From Lachnoclostridium phytofermentans (GTDB lineage: Bacteria; Bacillota; Clostridia; Lachnospirales; Lachnospiraceae), in assembly GCF_000733755.1 (NCBI RefSeq), contig NZ_JPOF01000007.1, positions 1-64,000 of the forward strand: 64,000 bases of DNA. Direction: 5' to 3'. How positions within the stretch are numbered: position 1 is the first letter of the stretch; each line of letters begins with the position of its first letter. The notes beneath the pieces are model-generated. The model was not told the origin of the DNA, searched no databases, and worked only from the letters and a program-made list of their open reading frames with translations. Shown in pieces: positions 36,773-45,323 of this stretch. A program made the translations under genes and the position numbers.

Positions 36773-37093
36773 TTGGAAAATATCACAGAAATGTTAAAAG
36801 GTGTACTAGAAGGCTGTGTTCTTGAAATTATCAGTCATGAGGAGATATATGGTTATGAGATTACGAAAAGGCTGAATGTACTTGGGTTTTCTGATGTGGT
36901 AGATGGGACTGTTTATACCATACTAATTCGACTTGAGAAAAACAAATTGGTTGAAATCACAAAAAAGAAATCAGAGATGGGACCACCACGAAAGTTTTAT
37001 ACGTTAAATGACGCAGGGCGCGAAGAATTGAAGAAGTTCTGGAAAAAATGGGAGTTTGTTTCTGAAAAATTAAACCAATTGAAGGAGAGGTAA
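36773..37093 (+). CDS. PadR-family transcriptional regulator
   Basis: A winged-helix repressor of the PadR type, 107 residues. The start is TTG 36773 (MENITEMLKG), 7 nt after ggaggt; the GTG at 36758 lies inside the SD. The PadR core is LEGCVLEIISHEEIYGYEIT, KRLNVLGFSDVVDGTVYTIL and the wing RLEKNKLVEITKKKSEMGPP then RKFYTLNDAGREEL. It heads an operon with two DUF1048 genes (4 nt and -1 nt spacing) and has a palindromic operator over its promoter. Members of this group respond to antibiotics or other small molecules; the ligand here is unknown. Confidence 0.92.
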   Translation: MENITEMLKGVLEGCVLEIISHEEIYGYEITKRLNVLGFSDVVDGTVYTILIRLEKNKLVEITKKKSEMGPPRKFYTLNDAGREELKKFWKKWEFVSEKLNQLKER

Positions 37094-37097
37094 ATAA

Positions 37098-37472
37098 ATG
37101 CTTGATAATTTTATAAAATTAATAATTGGTGACTTAGAAGAGAAGCGCGAATATAAACAAATGATGAAGAAAGTGGATGCACTGCCAAAAGATTATCACT
37201 ATGCATTTAAAAAAATCCAAAAGTATATGTATACTGTTGGTGGACCTGGCGGTAACATGACAATATTTACGGATATGACCATGTTTACGGATTTAGTAGA
37301 TTTATTCGAAACAAGCGCGGCAGATGGAAGACAGGTTATTGATGTCATTGGAAGTGATGTAGATAAGTTTTGCGATGAATTTATGAGTGCCTATCTTACT
37401 AATTCTTTAACATCACGAGAAAAATTAAATAGAGAGATTATGGAAAAATTTAATCAGGAGGGACGATCATAA
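37098..37472 (+). CDS. DUF1048 family protein (first copy)
   Basis: A 124-residue helical protein of the DUF1048 family: short amphipathic N-terminus (FIKLIIGDLEEKREYKQM), KKVDALPKDYHYAFKKIQKY, then DLVDLFETSAADGRQVIDVI and SDVDKFCDEFM. The family is known mainly from its linkage to PadR regulators; its biochemical role is not established. It contains a ~9-residue insertion relative to the next gene. It is translated from aggagag, 4 nt after padR stops, and is a tandem paralogue of the following gene. Confidence 0.88.
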   Translation: MLDNFIKLIIGDLEEKREYKQMMKKVDALPKDYHYAFKKIQKYMYTVGGPGGNMTIFTDMTMFTDLVDLFETSAADGRQVIDVIGSDVDKFCDEFMSAYLTNSLTSREKLNREIMEKFNQEGRS

Positions 37473-37819
37473 TGATAAAGCTTATTCAAAAAATGATTGG
37501 TGACAAAAAAGAGTACAAAGAGCAGCTGGCTAGGGTAGAGGCATTACCAGAAGATTATAAGTTCGTATTTGAAAAAATACAGGGATACATGTGGAGTTTT
37601 GCCGGGGGAGATGGTTCTGAAATGTTAAAAACTCAGCAGGAATTAATAGAGTTATTTGAAATAAGTGCAGCAGATGGCAAGCATGTTCTTGAAGTGACAG
37701 GTGAAGATGTTGCTGGTTTTTGTGACGAGTTTATACGTGATACGAAAAAGTGGACCGATAATTATCGTGAAAAATTAAACCGCAATATGTTGAATAAATA
37801 TAGAACAAATAATGATTAA
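37472..37819 (+). CDS. DUF1048 family protein (second copy)
   Basis: A 115-residue paralogue of the preceding protein: MIGDKKEYKEQLARVEALPE, YKFVFEKIQGYMWSFAGGDG, ELIELFEISAADGKHVLEV, EDVAGFCDEFI. The ATG overlaps the previous stop by one base (taATG), so translation is coupled. Paired copies suggest the products act together, perhaps as a heteromer, but that is inference. Confidence 0.88.
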   Translation: MIKLIQKMIGDKKEYKEQLARVEALPEDYKFVFEKIQGYMWSFAGGDGSEMLKTQQELIELFEISAADGKHVLEVTGEDVAGFCDEFIRDTKKWTDNYREKLNRNMLNKYRTNND

Positions 37820-37827
37820 TAGAAATG

Positions 37828-37870
37828 TAAGGGCTAGTGCATTAAGTAATGATGTATTAGCTCTGTTTTG
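37828..37870 (+). terminator. Terminator-like hairpin after the padR operon
   Basis: gggctagtgcatta and tgatgtattagctc pair imperfectly around agtaa, followed by tgtttt. Confidence 0.55.
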
Positions 37871-38035
37871 TTACAAGAATATTTGGGGGTAAGATAAACT
37901 GTCAGAAGGCATACTTAGCACATTGAGTTCCTTTAAGTAATAAGTTTATAATGAGAATTCCATAACAACTTCTTCCTTTCTCGTATCGCTCTATGGTAGA
38001 ATAGTGATATCATAGTACACTTTTAAGGAGAAGAG

Positions 38036-39262
38036 ATGAAGATTGGACAATTCGCTAAGAAGCACGGAATTACTCATGATACAGTACGATATTACATAGA
38101 TAAAGAGCTACTTGTTCCAAATAAGAAAGATGGTCAATACAGATTTAGTGAAGTTGATAGCAAAGAAATCGAGAAAATTATTGAGCTAAAACAAATGAAT
38201 TTTTCTTTATCGGATATTCATCGAATTTTAACTTTTCAAAGACTTGGCGGCGCTAGTACAGAATTTTCCCGTAAGCTATTTCTTTTAATTTTAGAAGAAA
38301 AACAAAAATACATAAGGGAAGAACTTTTAAAGTTTCATCGAATCAATGGCTATCTGAACAAGCAAATTGAAGAAATAAAATCATATGGGCAACAAGAGGA
38401 GCAAGTACTTGGTTTCCCAATCGCATCTACAGAGTTACTAGTATGCCCTTCGTGTAAAAAAGGTGTTAACTTATCAGCAGGTGTAATCGAAAAAAATATG
38501 ATTATCAATGCTAAGGTAGAATGTGATTGTGGGTATCAAGCTATAATAAAGGATGGTATTTACATCGATGAGAGGGATGTTCGTACTAAGCTAGTTGATG
38601 GAAAGCCAATGCCAACGAAAGAAGAGTATTTAATGCACACTTCTCATAATCACATTAGCTATCTTTTCAAAGGAATGGCTAAGCTAATTGATTTTATTAT
38701 GAAATATCAAAAAGAACCCAAATATATTATGGAACTTTCTAACTGTGTAGGATTTTTCCTATTGCAGTATATTAATTACCTACCAGAGGATTCCGTTTAT
38801 ATCTTGATTGATTTTGATCTCGACCGAATCACACATTTAAAAGAGAATTTAGAACGATATTATAGCCATAAGAAGTTCATATTCTTTTGTTGCAATTATG
38901 GTAATTTACCACTCAAAAAGTTTAGTGTTGATGTAGTCGTGGATTTGTTTATGTCCAATGTTTATGAATCAGAATATAACGAGAATTTGATGGATTTTAC
39001 AGTTATATACCTAAAACAAAAAGGTGTTTTTGCGGGTGCATATCCGTTTAGTAAGACAAAAGAAATAGAGAGTGAAACACTAGAGGCTCAAAAGAAGGGA
39101 TATGCAAAGAAAGAAATCATCTTAGAAAAAATAATGACATCTTCGGGTGTCAAACTCCTAGAGTCTATAGAGATAACATCAGCGTTTCATGACAATTTAC
39201 AACATAAAAAAGGAAAACAGGTAGAAGAATATCAATATGTTTATGTTGGAAAGAAAATATAA
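38036..39262 (+). CDS. MerR-type HTH / zinc ribbon / methyltransferase-like fusion
   Basis: A 408-residue fusion. Residues 1-70 are a MerR winged helix (MKIGQFAKKHGITHDTVRYY then NKKDGQYRFSEVD), followed by a dimerisation coiled coil (~75-120). C137-x2-C140 and C163-x-C165 (CPSCKKG, CDCGY) make a zinc-ribbon-like block. From ~215 a Rossmann-like domain resembles SAM methyltransferases (YIMELSNCVGFFLLQYI, VYILIDFDLDRITHLKENL, NYGNLPLKKFSVDVVVDLFM, YLKQKGVFAGAYPF), though motif I lacks the normal GxGxG. It may therefore bind a ligand rather than catalyse. The SD aaggag lies 6 nt before ATG 38036. It is monocistronic, with no obvious target operon beside it. Confidence 0.8.
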   Translation: MKIGQFAKKHGITHDTVRYYIDKELLVPNKKDGQYRFSEVDSKEIEKIIELKQMNFSLSDIHRILTFQRLGGASTEFSRKLFLLILEEKQKYIREELLKFHRINGYLNKQIEEIKSYGQQEEQVLGFPIASTELLVCPSCKKGVNLSAGVIEKNMIINAKVECDCGYQAIIKDGIYIDERDVRTKLVDGKPMPTKEEYLMHTSHNHISYLFKGMAKLIDFIMKYQKEPKYIMELSNCVGFFLLQYINYLPEDSVYILIDFDLDRITHLKENLERYYSHKKFIFFCCNYGNLPLKKFSVDVVVDLFMSNVYESEYNENLMDFTVIYLKQKGVFAGAYPFSKTKEIESETLEAQKKGYAKKEIILEKIMTSSGVKLLESIEITSAFHDNLQHKKGKQVEEYQYVYVGKKI

Positions 39263-39307
39263 ACCATGGTCTATACCCCATGTTTTTTAACAGAAAGCAA
39301 TCTTAAA

Positions 39308-39346
39308 ATGAAAACATTGTGTTGGCACGATGTTTTCATTTTTTTT
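39308..39346 (+). terminator. Rho-independent terminator
   Basis: atgaaaacattgtg (39308-39321) pairs with cacgatgttttcat (39326-39339) with one mismatch, then T7. Confidence 0.9.
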
Positions 39347-39371
39347 ATATGAAATCAGAGAAAAAAAGAGA

Positions 39372-39400
39372 TTGACATAGTCTTTACACAACAATATAGA
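39372..39400 (+). promoter_or_regulatory. Sigma-A promoter of the flavin reductase gene
   Basis: Consensus TTGACA at 39372 and TATAGA at 39395 with a 17-nt spacer; the start codon is 115 nt downstream, leaving a leader without an evident structure. Confidence 0.8.
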
Positions 39401-39514
39401 ATAAAACCAGGAAAGATTGTTATTTCTTTAACGTAAATTTCTAATGATTTTTCTAATGATTGAGTAAGCTATTCTATTAAGTCTGAATAGCATATGGACA
39501 AAAGGAGAGATTTG

Positions 39515-41356
39515 ATGAAAAGAAAAATGAAAAGAGTTCTATGTGTACTGTTGAGCATGATTTTAATCATGGGATTAGTAGCCTGTTCCAAAAAAGGTTC
39601 ACCAGCAAATACTGAGGTACAGGATCAAACTGGATCGGAAACCAACGAAGGGGAGTCTTTGTCTGCATATAAGGCAGGGACATACAAAGCAACGACGAAG
39701 GGACATAATGGTGATTTAACGCTGGAAGTAGAGTTTTCCAATGATTCTATTGTAGCTATAAAGATTTTAGAGCATGTCGAATCTGCAGGAATTAGTGATC
39801 CAGCACTGGAACGAATACCAGAGGAAATTGTTAGTGGGCAAACCTTAAACGTGGATACGATAACAGGTGCTACAATATCATCGAAAGCAATCCTTGCAGC
39901 GATTGAAGACTGTGTTTCGCAAGCCGGTGGGAATGTAGAAGCATTAAAAACAAAAGAAAGTTCCCAAAATCATTCAAAAGAGGAAACTGAAATGACGACG
40001 GATGTAGTCGTGATTGGTGCAGGTGGAGCTGGGTTAGCTGCTGCAGCTTCTGCAAAACAACATGGAGCAGAGGTTATTGTATTAGAAAAACTTGCTATGA
40101 TTGGCGGTTCCACAGGTCTCTCTGGCGGAGGAATTTCTGCAACTGGTACGAAGTTTCAAGAAGCAGAGGGAATTGAAGATACGAAAGAATCATGGATGGA
40201 GCTATGGAAGGAACGTCAGGCAACAAGCAATCCAAATGGAAAGTACCCAGATTATGCTGCTGTAGATAAATTTATGGATGAAGCAGTAATCACAACGGAA
40301 TGGCTAGTTGACTATGTTGGCCATGAATATGTAAGTATCCAAGGGTTTGGTCTTGATCCAGTAAGAAGACTTCATTTTGCCTTTAGTGATAAAAGTACGA
40401 AAGGTGGAACTACGTTAGTTAAGAGTGTGGAAAGCTTCATTTTAGGGAAGGATGTTAAAATACTAACAGAAACACCTGCAACTGAGCTAATCACAGATAA
40501 CGAAGGGAATGTAATCGGTGTTATAGCAGAAGGAAAAGATGGTAAGATAAAAATTAATGCCAAAAAGGTCATTTTAGCTGCTGGTGGATTTGCTAAGAGT
40601 GAAGAACTACTAGAGAGATTCATTCCAGCTGCTGCAGGTAGTGCTGAGCTTAGTGCTGCAGCTGCCGGAAGTACTGGTGATGGGATCCTTATGGCAGAAA
40701 AAGTAGGAGCAGCGCTTTATGAAGAACCTTGGGTAATTGGACTTGGAATCGGAAGTAAGGTTGCAGGTACCGGAGCACTTGGTATGGATTGGACAAAAGT
40801 TTATGTCAATGAAAAAGGTGAGCGTTTTACAAGTGAAGAAATTCATTATGCAATAGCAACGAATAAAATCATGGAACAAGAGGCGTCCTGGTTAATCTTA
40901 GATTCTGCGGAGATAAATGCTGATGTAGTAAAAACCTTAGAAGCAGCGATGCCAACAGACGAAGTGGTAAAAGCGGAAAGTATAAAAGAGCTTGGAGAAG
41001 CTATGGGTGTACCAGTAGATACTTTTGTTAACACAATGCAAACGTTTCAGGAAGGTGTAGAAACAGGTCAAGATGCCATGGGTAAACACAAGGATTACTT
41101 AGTACCAGTTACGACTTCTCCATATTATGCGGTTAAGATATATCCTAAGACTATGGGAACTTTTGCAGGAGTAAAAACAGACGAAAACTATAGTGTGTTA
41201 CGTGAGGATGGCACGATTATCAACAATTTATATGCGGTAGGTGAGAACGCAAACAAAGTTTTATACAATCAAGTATATATGTCAGGAAGCGCAGTTCAGT
41301 TTGCGATGACAAGTGGACGTTTGGCAGGAGAGCATGCGGCTAAGAATTTGAAATAA
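39515..41356 (+). CDS. Surface flavin reductase: FMN-binding domain plus fumarate-reductase-like FAD domain
   Basis: A 613-residue lipoprotein (lipobox ends at C24, GLVAC) expected outside the membrane. The FMN_bind domain (~50-145) has the ApbE site DTITGAT (114-120, FMN predicted on T120). The FAD_binding_2 domain starts TTDVVVIGAGGAGLAAAASA and contains GGSTGLSGGGISATGT. The fumarate reductase active-site histidines are not conserved: the HHTMGG block reads YPKTMGTFAGV and the RPTGG region reads FAFSDKSTKGG. The acceptor is probably not fumarate but another unsaturated or oxidised acid, as in the expanded family of gut anaerobe respiratory reductases. ATG 39515 is chosen (aaaggagag, 6 nt); 39494 precedes the SD. 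There is no heme motif. Confidence 0.88.
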   Translation: MKRKMKRVLCVLLSMILIMGLVACSKKGSPANTEVQDQTGSETNEGESLSAYKAGTYKATTKGHNGDLTLEVEFSNDSIVAIKILEHVESAGISDPALERIPEEIVSGQTLNVDTITGATISSKAILAAIEDCVSQAGGNVEALKTKESSQNHSKEETEMTTDVVVIGAGGAGLAAAASAKQHGAEVIVLEKLAMIGGSTGLSGGGISATGTKFQEAEGIEDTKESWMELWKERQATSNPNGKYPDYAAVDKFMDEAVITTEWLVDYVGHEYVSIQGFGLDPVRRLHFAFSDKSTKGGTTLVKSVESFILGKDVKILTETPATELITDNEGNVIGVIAEGKDGKIKINAKKVILAAGGFAKSEELLERFIPAAAGSAELSAAAAGSTGDGILMAEKVGAALYEEPWVIGLGIGSKVAGTGALGMDWTKVYVNEKGERFTSEEIHYAIATNKIMEQEASWLILDSAEINADVVKTLEAAMPTDEVVKAESIKELGEAMGVPVDTFVNTMQTFQEGVETGQDAMGKHKDYLVPVTTSPYYAVKIYPKTMGTFAGVKTDENYSVLREDGTIINNLYAVGENANKVLYNQVYMSGSAVQFAMTSGRLAGEHAAKNLK

Positions 41357-41440
41357 GTATTTTATGCAGTTTAGAATTCTTAGATATTTAAGTAATATAG
41401 TTTGAAAACAGGTTTTCATAGTTATGACTGTAGAGAAAGT

Positions 41441-41472
41441 GGTACTAGGATGTAAGTCCTAGTGCCTTTTTT
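41441..41472 (+). terminator. Rho-independent terminator
   Basis: ggtactagga pairs with tcctagtgcc (one G-T pair) around tgtaag, then T6. The remaining ~350 bases to the next gene show no gene or clear structure. Confidence 0.9.
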
Positions 41473-41824
41473 CTGTTAGAATAAAGTTCTTTCATCCCGA
41501 TGGTATGCCTTATATCTTAATATTTTATAGAAGTGTATCCTATTAAGCTACTTGTTAGTCTTGATGCATTGATTAAATAAGTATTTTGTATGTTGTATAG
41601 TAATTGCTATAGTATGGTTCCTAGGGAAAAGAATGGTGTATATACGAAAGATAAGTAAAAAATAAACCAACAGAACATGAAGGGAAGAATAGAGAAGAAA
41701 CTATGGTTTAAGACGAACCCCTAATATTGCGAAGGTGAGTTAAATTAGATGGAAATATTCTGGAATCAGTAGAATTATAAGTGGAGATACTTTATAATAG
41801 ATACAAAATAGTAGGAGGTTTGAT

Positions 41825-43726
41825 ATGAAAAAAGGCATTTATTTGAACGATTCCATTCATGGAATGATTGCATTAACTGAATATGAAAGAAGAATTGTCT
41901 CAACCATTGGTTTTAATCGTCTCCATGATGTATATCAAAATTCTACAGTATATCTTACCTTTCCAACCAATAGAACAAAACGTTTTGAACACTCCATTGG
42001 TACGATGAAACTTTGTTCCGATATGTTTTTTCAATCGTTACTGAATGCAACGGATTCCACGCTTGGTGAATTCTTTGCAATCTATGATAGAGAATATGCC
42101 ACGATTTTAGATAGATTAAGACAGCAGTCGGATGTATGTGAAGAAAAATTAGGTAGCAGACTTCCAGAAGCGATGCCACAGATTGAACAAGATAAGCTGA
42201 GACATTCCCTAATACCGAACAATATTCCAGATCAGTATAAAATCATGCATCTTATTCTCATTCAGTCTATCCGGGCAGCAGCATTGTTACATGATATTGG
42301 ACATCCTCCATTTAGTCATATCGTTGAATTTGCATTGAAGGATGTTTATCTGGAATATAAATATAAAGCAATTAGTGATAGGGAAAATGCAAAAGAATTT
42401 ATTGAAATCATGTCGAAATACTTTGAAGGTGATAGAAAATTACACGAACAAATGGGTGATGAAATCAGTGAGGGAATTTTAAGTAAAATTATTGTACCGA
42501 TTTCAGAGAAGGATGAGAACTACGATGAGAATTTATTTGAACTACTTGTACTAGAAAGTGTAAAAAGTATTTTTGCTGAGGATGGGGCATTTAAATATCT
42601 TCATAGGATTATTGACTCTAGTTTGGATGGAGACCGTCTGGATTATGCGACGAGAGATGTAATCAACTCAGGGAAGGATGCTGGAAAGATAGAGTATAGC
42701 AGAATTATTAATGATATGCAGTTGATTGTGGAGAATGGAGAGGTTTTTTTCTGTGTTCCATTAAAAGCAGTAAGCTCAGTCGAGGATTTTGTTAAGCGTA
42801 GATACAATAGCTATAAAGATATTATTTATCATCATAGAGTCATCCAATCTGATTATATTTTAGAAGGAATCGTAAAGGATTTAGTGAAAAAATATTTAAG
42901 TGAAACAGTATTGGAGAAACCTAGTGACAACGAAGTATTGATTCCATTTAATATCTCAGGACTTTGGTTTCCACTAGGTGATAAAAAGTCAGCAATCAAA
43001 GCCAATGCACTTTCTCAATGGAATGATTCCTGGCTAACGACAGTACTTAGGCAGATTTATTATACAGAATATTATCATAATGATGAAATTGAAGAAGGCT
43101 CTGGAGATTTTGTGTTAGCACAACGTCTTGCAGAACTGCTGCGTAATAGCAAGAGGTATCATTCTTTAATAAAGCGGAGTGAGAATTTTAAGATTATTGA
43201 TGATGCTGTGAAGATAGAGCTTATGAAACAAAAAGATGTGTTGGAAGAATTTCTAAAGAAAGAAAATCAACTATTTCGTCAAGAGCGATGTACAGAACTA
43301 ATTCATCAATTGTTAGAGAACACAATAAAAAATTCGTCTGGATTTATTTTATCTTATATTCATAGATATTGTAAGGAAATGAAAATCAATGACTTTGAAC
43401 ACATGGTAAGTGAAATCGTAAAAGTGGAAACAAACAATATTGTTACCGAGCTTAAGACTTATGATACGGTTACTTTATTTAAAAGGATTTCGATTGGATT
43501 AGATTCTCCAATTTATTTCTATAATCATAAGGGAACGATCTCTACCTTAAAGGATATCAGCGGAATTGCGGACATTTTACAACTCGACTCCGATTATCTG
43601 CCAGTCTTTTATATTTACATTTTAGCAAAAGACGTGGATGGGGTTCTAAAGGAGAAGAGAGAAGAACTATTAGGTTGCATCGGTAAAAGGATTGGCGAAG
43701 AGATAATAAAAAGATTTCAAATGTAG
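41825..43726 (+). CDS. SAMHD1-like HD-domain phosphohydrolase
   Basis: A 633-residue cytoplasmic HD hydrolase related to SAMHD1/EF1143-type dNTP triphosphohydrolases. Metal-site residues: H56 in RFEHSIGTM, H156-D157 in AALLHDIGHPPFSH, and D268/D270 in SSLDGDRLDYATRD. N-terminal KKGIYLNDSIHGMIALTEYE is the usual opening (D-x-vHG-i-l..E). The C-terminal ~300 residues form the helical tail typical of the group. Substrate specificity cannot be read from sequence. SD aggagg, 6 nt. DUF2200 follows 29 nt later and is probably co-transcribed. Some relatives act in phage defence, but nothing nearby argues for that. Confidence 0.88.
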   Translation: MKKGIYLNDSIHGMIALTEYERRIVSTIGFNRLHDVYQNSTVYLTFPTNRTKRFEHSIGTMKLCSDMFFQSLLNATDSTLGEFFAIYDREYATILDRLRQQSDVCEEKLGSRLPEAMPQIEQDKLRHSLIPNNIPDQYKIMHLILIQSIRAAALLHDIGHPPFSHIVEFALKDVYLEYKYKAISDRENAKEFIEIMSKYFEGDRKLHEQMGDEISEGILSKIIVPISEKDENYDENLFELLVLESVKSIFAEDGAFKYLHRIIDSSLDGDRLDYATRDVINSGKDAGKIEYSRIINDMQLIVENGEVFFCVPLKAVSSVEDFVKRRYNSYKDIIYHHRVIQSDYILEGIVKDLVKKYLSETVLEKPSDNEVLIPFNISGLWFPLGDKKSAIKANALSQWNDSWLTTVLRQIYYTEYYHNDEIEEGSGDFVLAQRLAELLRNSKRYHSLIKRSENFKIIDDAVKIELMKQKDVLEEFLKKENQLFRQERCTELIHQLLENTIKNSSGFILSYIHRYCKEMKINDFEHMVSEIVKVETNNIVTELKTYDTVTLFKRISIGLDSPIYFYNHKGTISTLKDISGIADILQLDSDYLPVFYIYILAKDVDGVLKEKREELLGCIGKRIGEEIIKRFQM

Positions 43727-43755
43727 TATAAAAAAAGGAATTTGCGAGGTGTACC

Positions 43756-44106
43756 ATGACGAAACATCGTATTTATACAATGAGTGTCGCTAGTGTCTAT
43801 CCCCATTATGTTACGAAGGCTGAAAAAAAAGGACGTACCAAAACAGAAGTGGATGAAATTATCTGTTGGCTGACAGGATATAGCGAGGAAGAGTTATTAG
43901 AGGAACTAGAAAAGCAGACGGACTTTGAGACCTTCTTTGCGAATGCTCCGAAGTTAAATCCATCCAGAGCTCTCATCAAAGGTGTGGTTTGCGGGATAAG
44001 AGTAGAGGATATTGAAGAACCGACGATGAAGGAAATTCGTTATTTGGATAAGTTGATCGATGAGTTAGCTAAGGGGAAAGCGATGGATAAAATTCTACGG
44101 AAATAA
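43756..44106 (+). CDS. DUF2200 family protein
   Basis: A 116-residue small cytoplasmic protein: [40 protein letters not shown], then [20 protein letters not shown] and [17 protein letters not shown]. This is the DUF2200 pattern (also close to the DUF1801/YdhG neighbourhood in some annotations), with no established function. The SD gcgaggtg lies 6 nt upstream and the gene follows the HD hydrolase closely. Confidence 0.88.
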   Translation: MTKHRIYTMSVASVYPHYVTKAEKKGRTKTEVDEIICWLTGYSEEELLEELEKQTDFETFFANAPKLNPSRALIKGVVCGIRVEDIEEPTMKEIRYLDKLIDELAKGKAMDKILRK

Positions 44107-44190
44107 TATCTTAATTTAATGATAGAAAACTATCTTTACTAAATTCCTGATAAGGGTTTAATTTGGTTAATTAGTGAAAGAATACAAGAT

Positions 44191-44223
44191 GAGATACTGT
44201 CTTTAGAGATGGTATCTTATTTT
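44191..44223 (+). terminator. Weak terminator-like hairpin
   Basis: agatac / gtatct around a 14-nt loop, then tatttttc. Downstream, 44227-44338 is an open frame ending GLDINTIIIEDRIEVNEELA..GKN without a start, possibly coding debris. Confidence 0.45.
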
Positions 44224-44507
44224 TCTGGTCAGTTTAGTATACTTAGGGATAGGTTTAGACATTAATACAATCATTATCGAAGACAGAATAGAAGTAAATG
44301 AAGAGTTAGCGCTCAAAGTGTTGGTAGGGAAAAATTAACATAGGTTTAATTGAAAACAAGGAAAACTCAATGTATGATGGTATATAATAGATGTTAATGA
44401 GGCGGTGAGTGAACTATATTATTGTGACTATTTGATATTTAAAATATTAAACTAAATTTGTGAAGGAAGTTGTTAGATGATATTATGATTCGTTGAACTA
44501 TTGAAAA

Positions 44508-44690
44508 TCGTAGCGAAACCCCAAAAACCAAAGAATCAAATACTAAGCTAAAAAGCTAAAAATCTAAAAACCAAAAATCTAAAAACCAAAAATCTAAAAA
44601 CCAAAAAGCTAAAAGCTAAAAACTAAAAACCAAAAGCTAGAAACAAAAAGCTAAAAACCAAAAAACCAAAAGTTAAAAATTAAAAAACTC
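44508..44690 (+). repeat. A-rich minisatellite of ctaaaaa / ccaaaaa units
   Basis: About 24 imperfect 7-8-bp units, with a nearly exact 15-bp higher-order unit (atctaaaaaccaaaa) repeated three times near 44570-44615. It lies 70 bases upstream of the sigma-factor gene. The opposite strand reads as T-rich with regular G pairs. Confidence 0.85.
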
Positions 44691-44762
44691 ATGCAACGCA
44701 TCAATATTTTTATCGTCTATATGGGTGAAAGTCTTTTCTGAATTGTTAAGGAGGTGAATAAC

Positions 44763-45323
44763 TTGGAAGATAGCAAAATCGTCGACTTGTACTGGGAACG
44801 ATCAGAAGCTGCTATAGATGAAACTGCAAATAAATATTCCCGGTATTGCCATTCCATTTCGGTAAATATTCTACATAATACTGAGGACGCAGAGGAATGT
44901 GTCAATGATACATACTTACGCGCATGGAACGCTATACCGCCAAATCGTCCAAACTGTTTCTCTGTTTTTTTAGGTAAGATAACCCGCAATCTCTCCTTAG
45001 ACAAATATAAAAAATATACTGCCAGAAAACGTGGTCTTGGGCAGACGGAACTTACTCTTTCCGAATTAGATGAGTGTATTCCTATCAAATCAAATGTTGA
45101 ACAATCCATAGATGAAAAAGATTTAGTAAAAATTCTAAATTCCTTTCTTGAAAGTTTGCCAAAACAAAAGCGCATTATGTTTATTCAACGGTATTGGTAT
45201 CTAATGTCTATCAAAGCAATTGCAGAAGACTCAAACTACAGTGAGAGTAAGGTGAAATCTACTCTATTTCGCACAAGAAACGCACTTAAATGTATTCTTG
45301 AGAAGGAAGGTATAACGTTATGA
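44763..45323 (+). CDS. ECF-type RNA polymerase sigma factor
   Basis: A 186-residue sigma-70 family factor of ECF type: region 2 at ~15-85 (YSRYCHSISVNILHNTEDAE then CVNDTYLRAWNAIPPNRPN with LGKITRNLSLDKYKK) and region 4 at ~125-180 (LESLPKQKRIMFIQRYWYLM, KAIAEDSNYSESKVKSTLFR). The start is TTG 44763, 6 nt after aaggaggtg; the in-frame GTG 44754 is part of the SD. Its 3' end overlaps the next gene by 4 nt (ATGA), the usual coupling to an anti-sigma factor. The regulon is unknown. Confidence 0.92.
   Translation: MEDSKIVDLYWERSEAAIDETANKYSRYCHSISVNILHNTEDAEECVNDTYLRAWNAIPPNRPNCFSVFLGKITRNLSLDKYKKYTARKRGLGQTELTLSELDECIPIKSNVEQSIDEKDLVKILNSFLESLPKQKRIMFIQRYWYLMSIKAIAEDSNYSESKVKSTLFRTRNALKCILEKEGITL

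Noticed and set aside
41825-44106. HD hydrolase plus DUF2200 as a defence pair
   Set aside because: There is only adjacency; both families are widespread outside defence islands.
44508-44690. A CRISPR array in the A-rich repeats
   Set aside because: Units are 7-15 bp without unique spacers and there are no cas genes.
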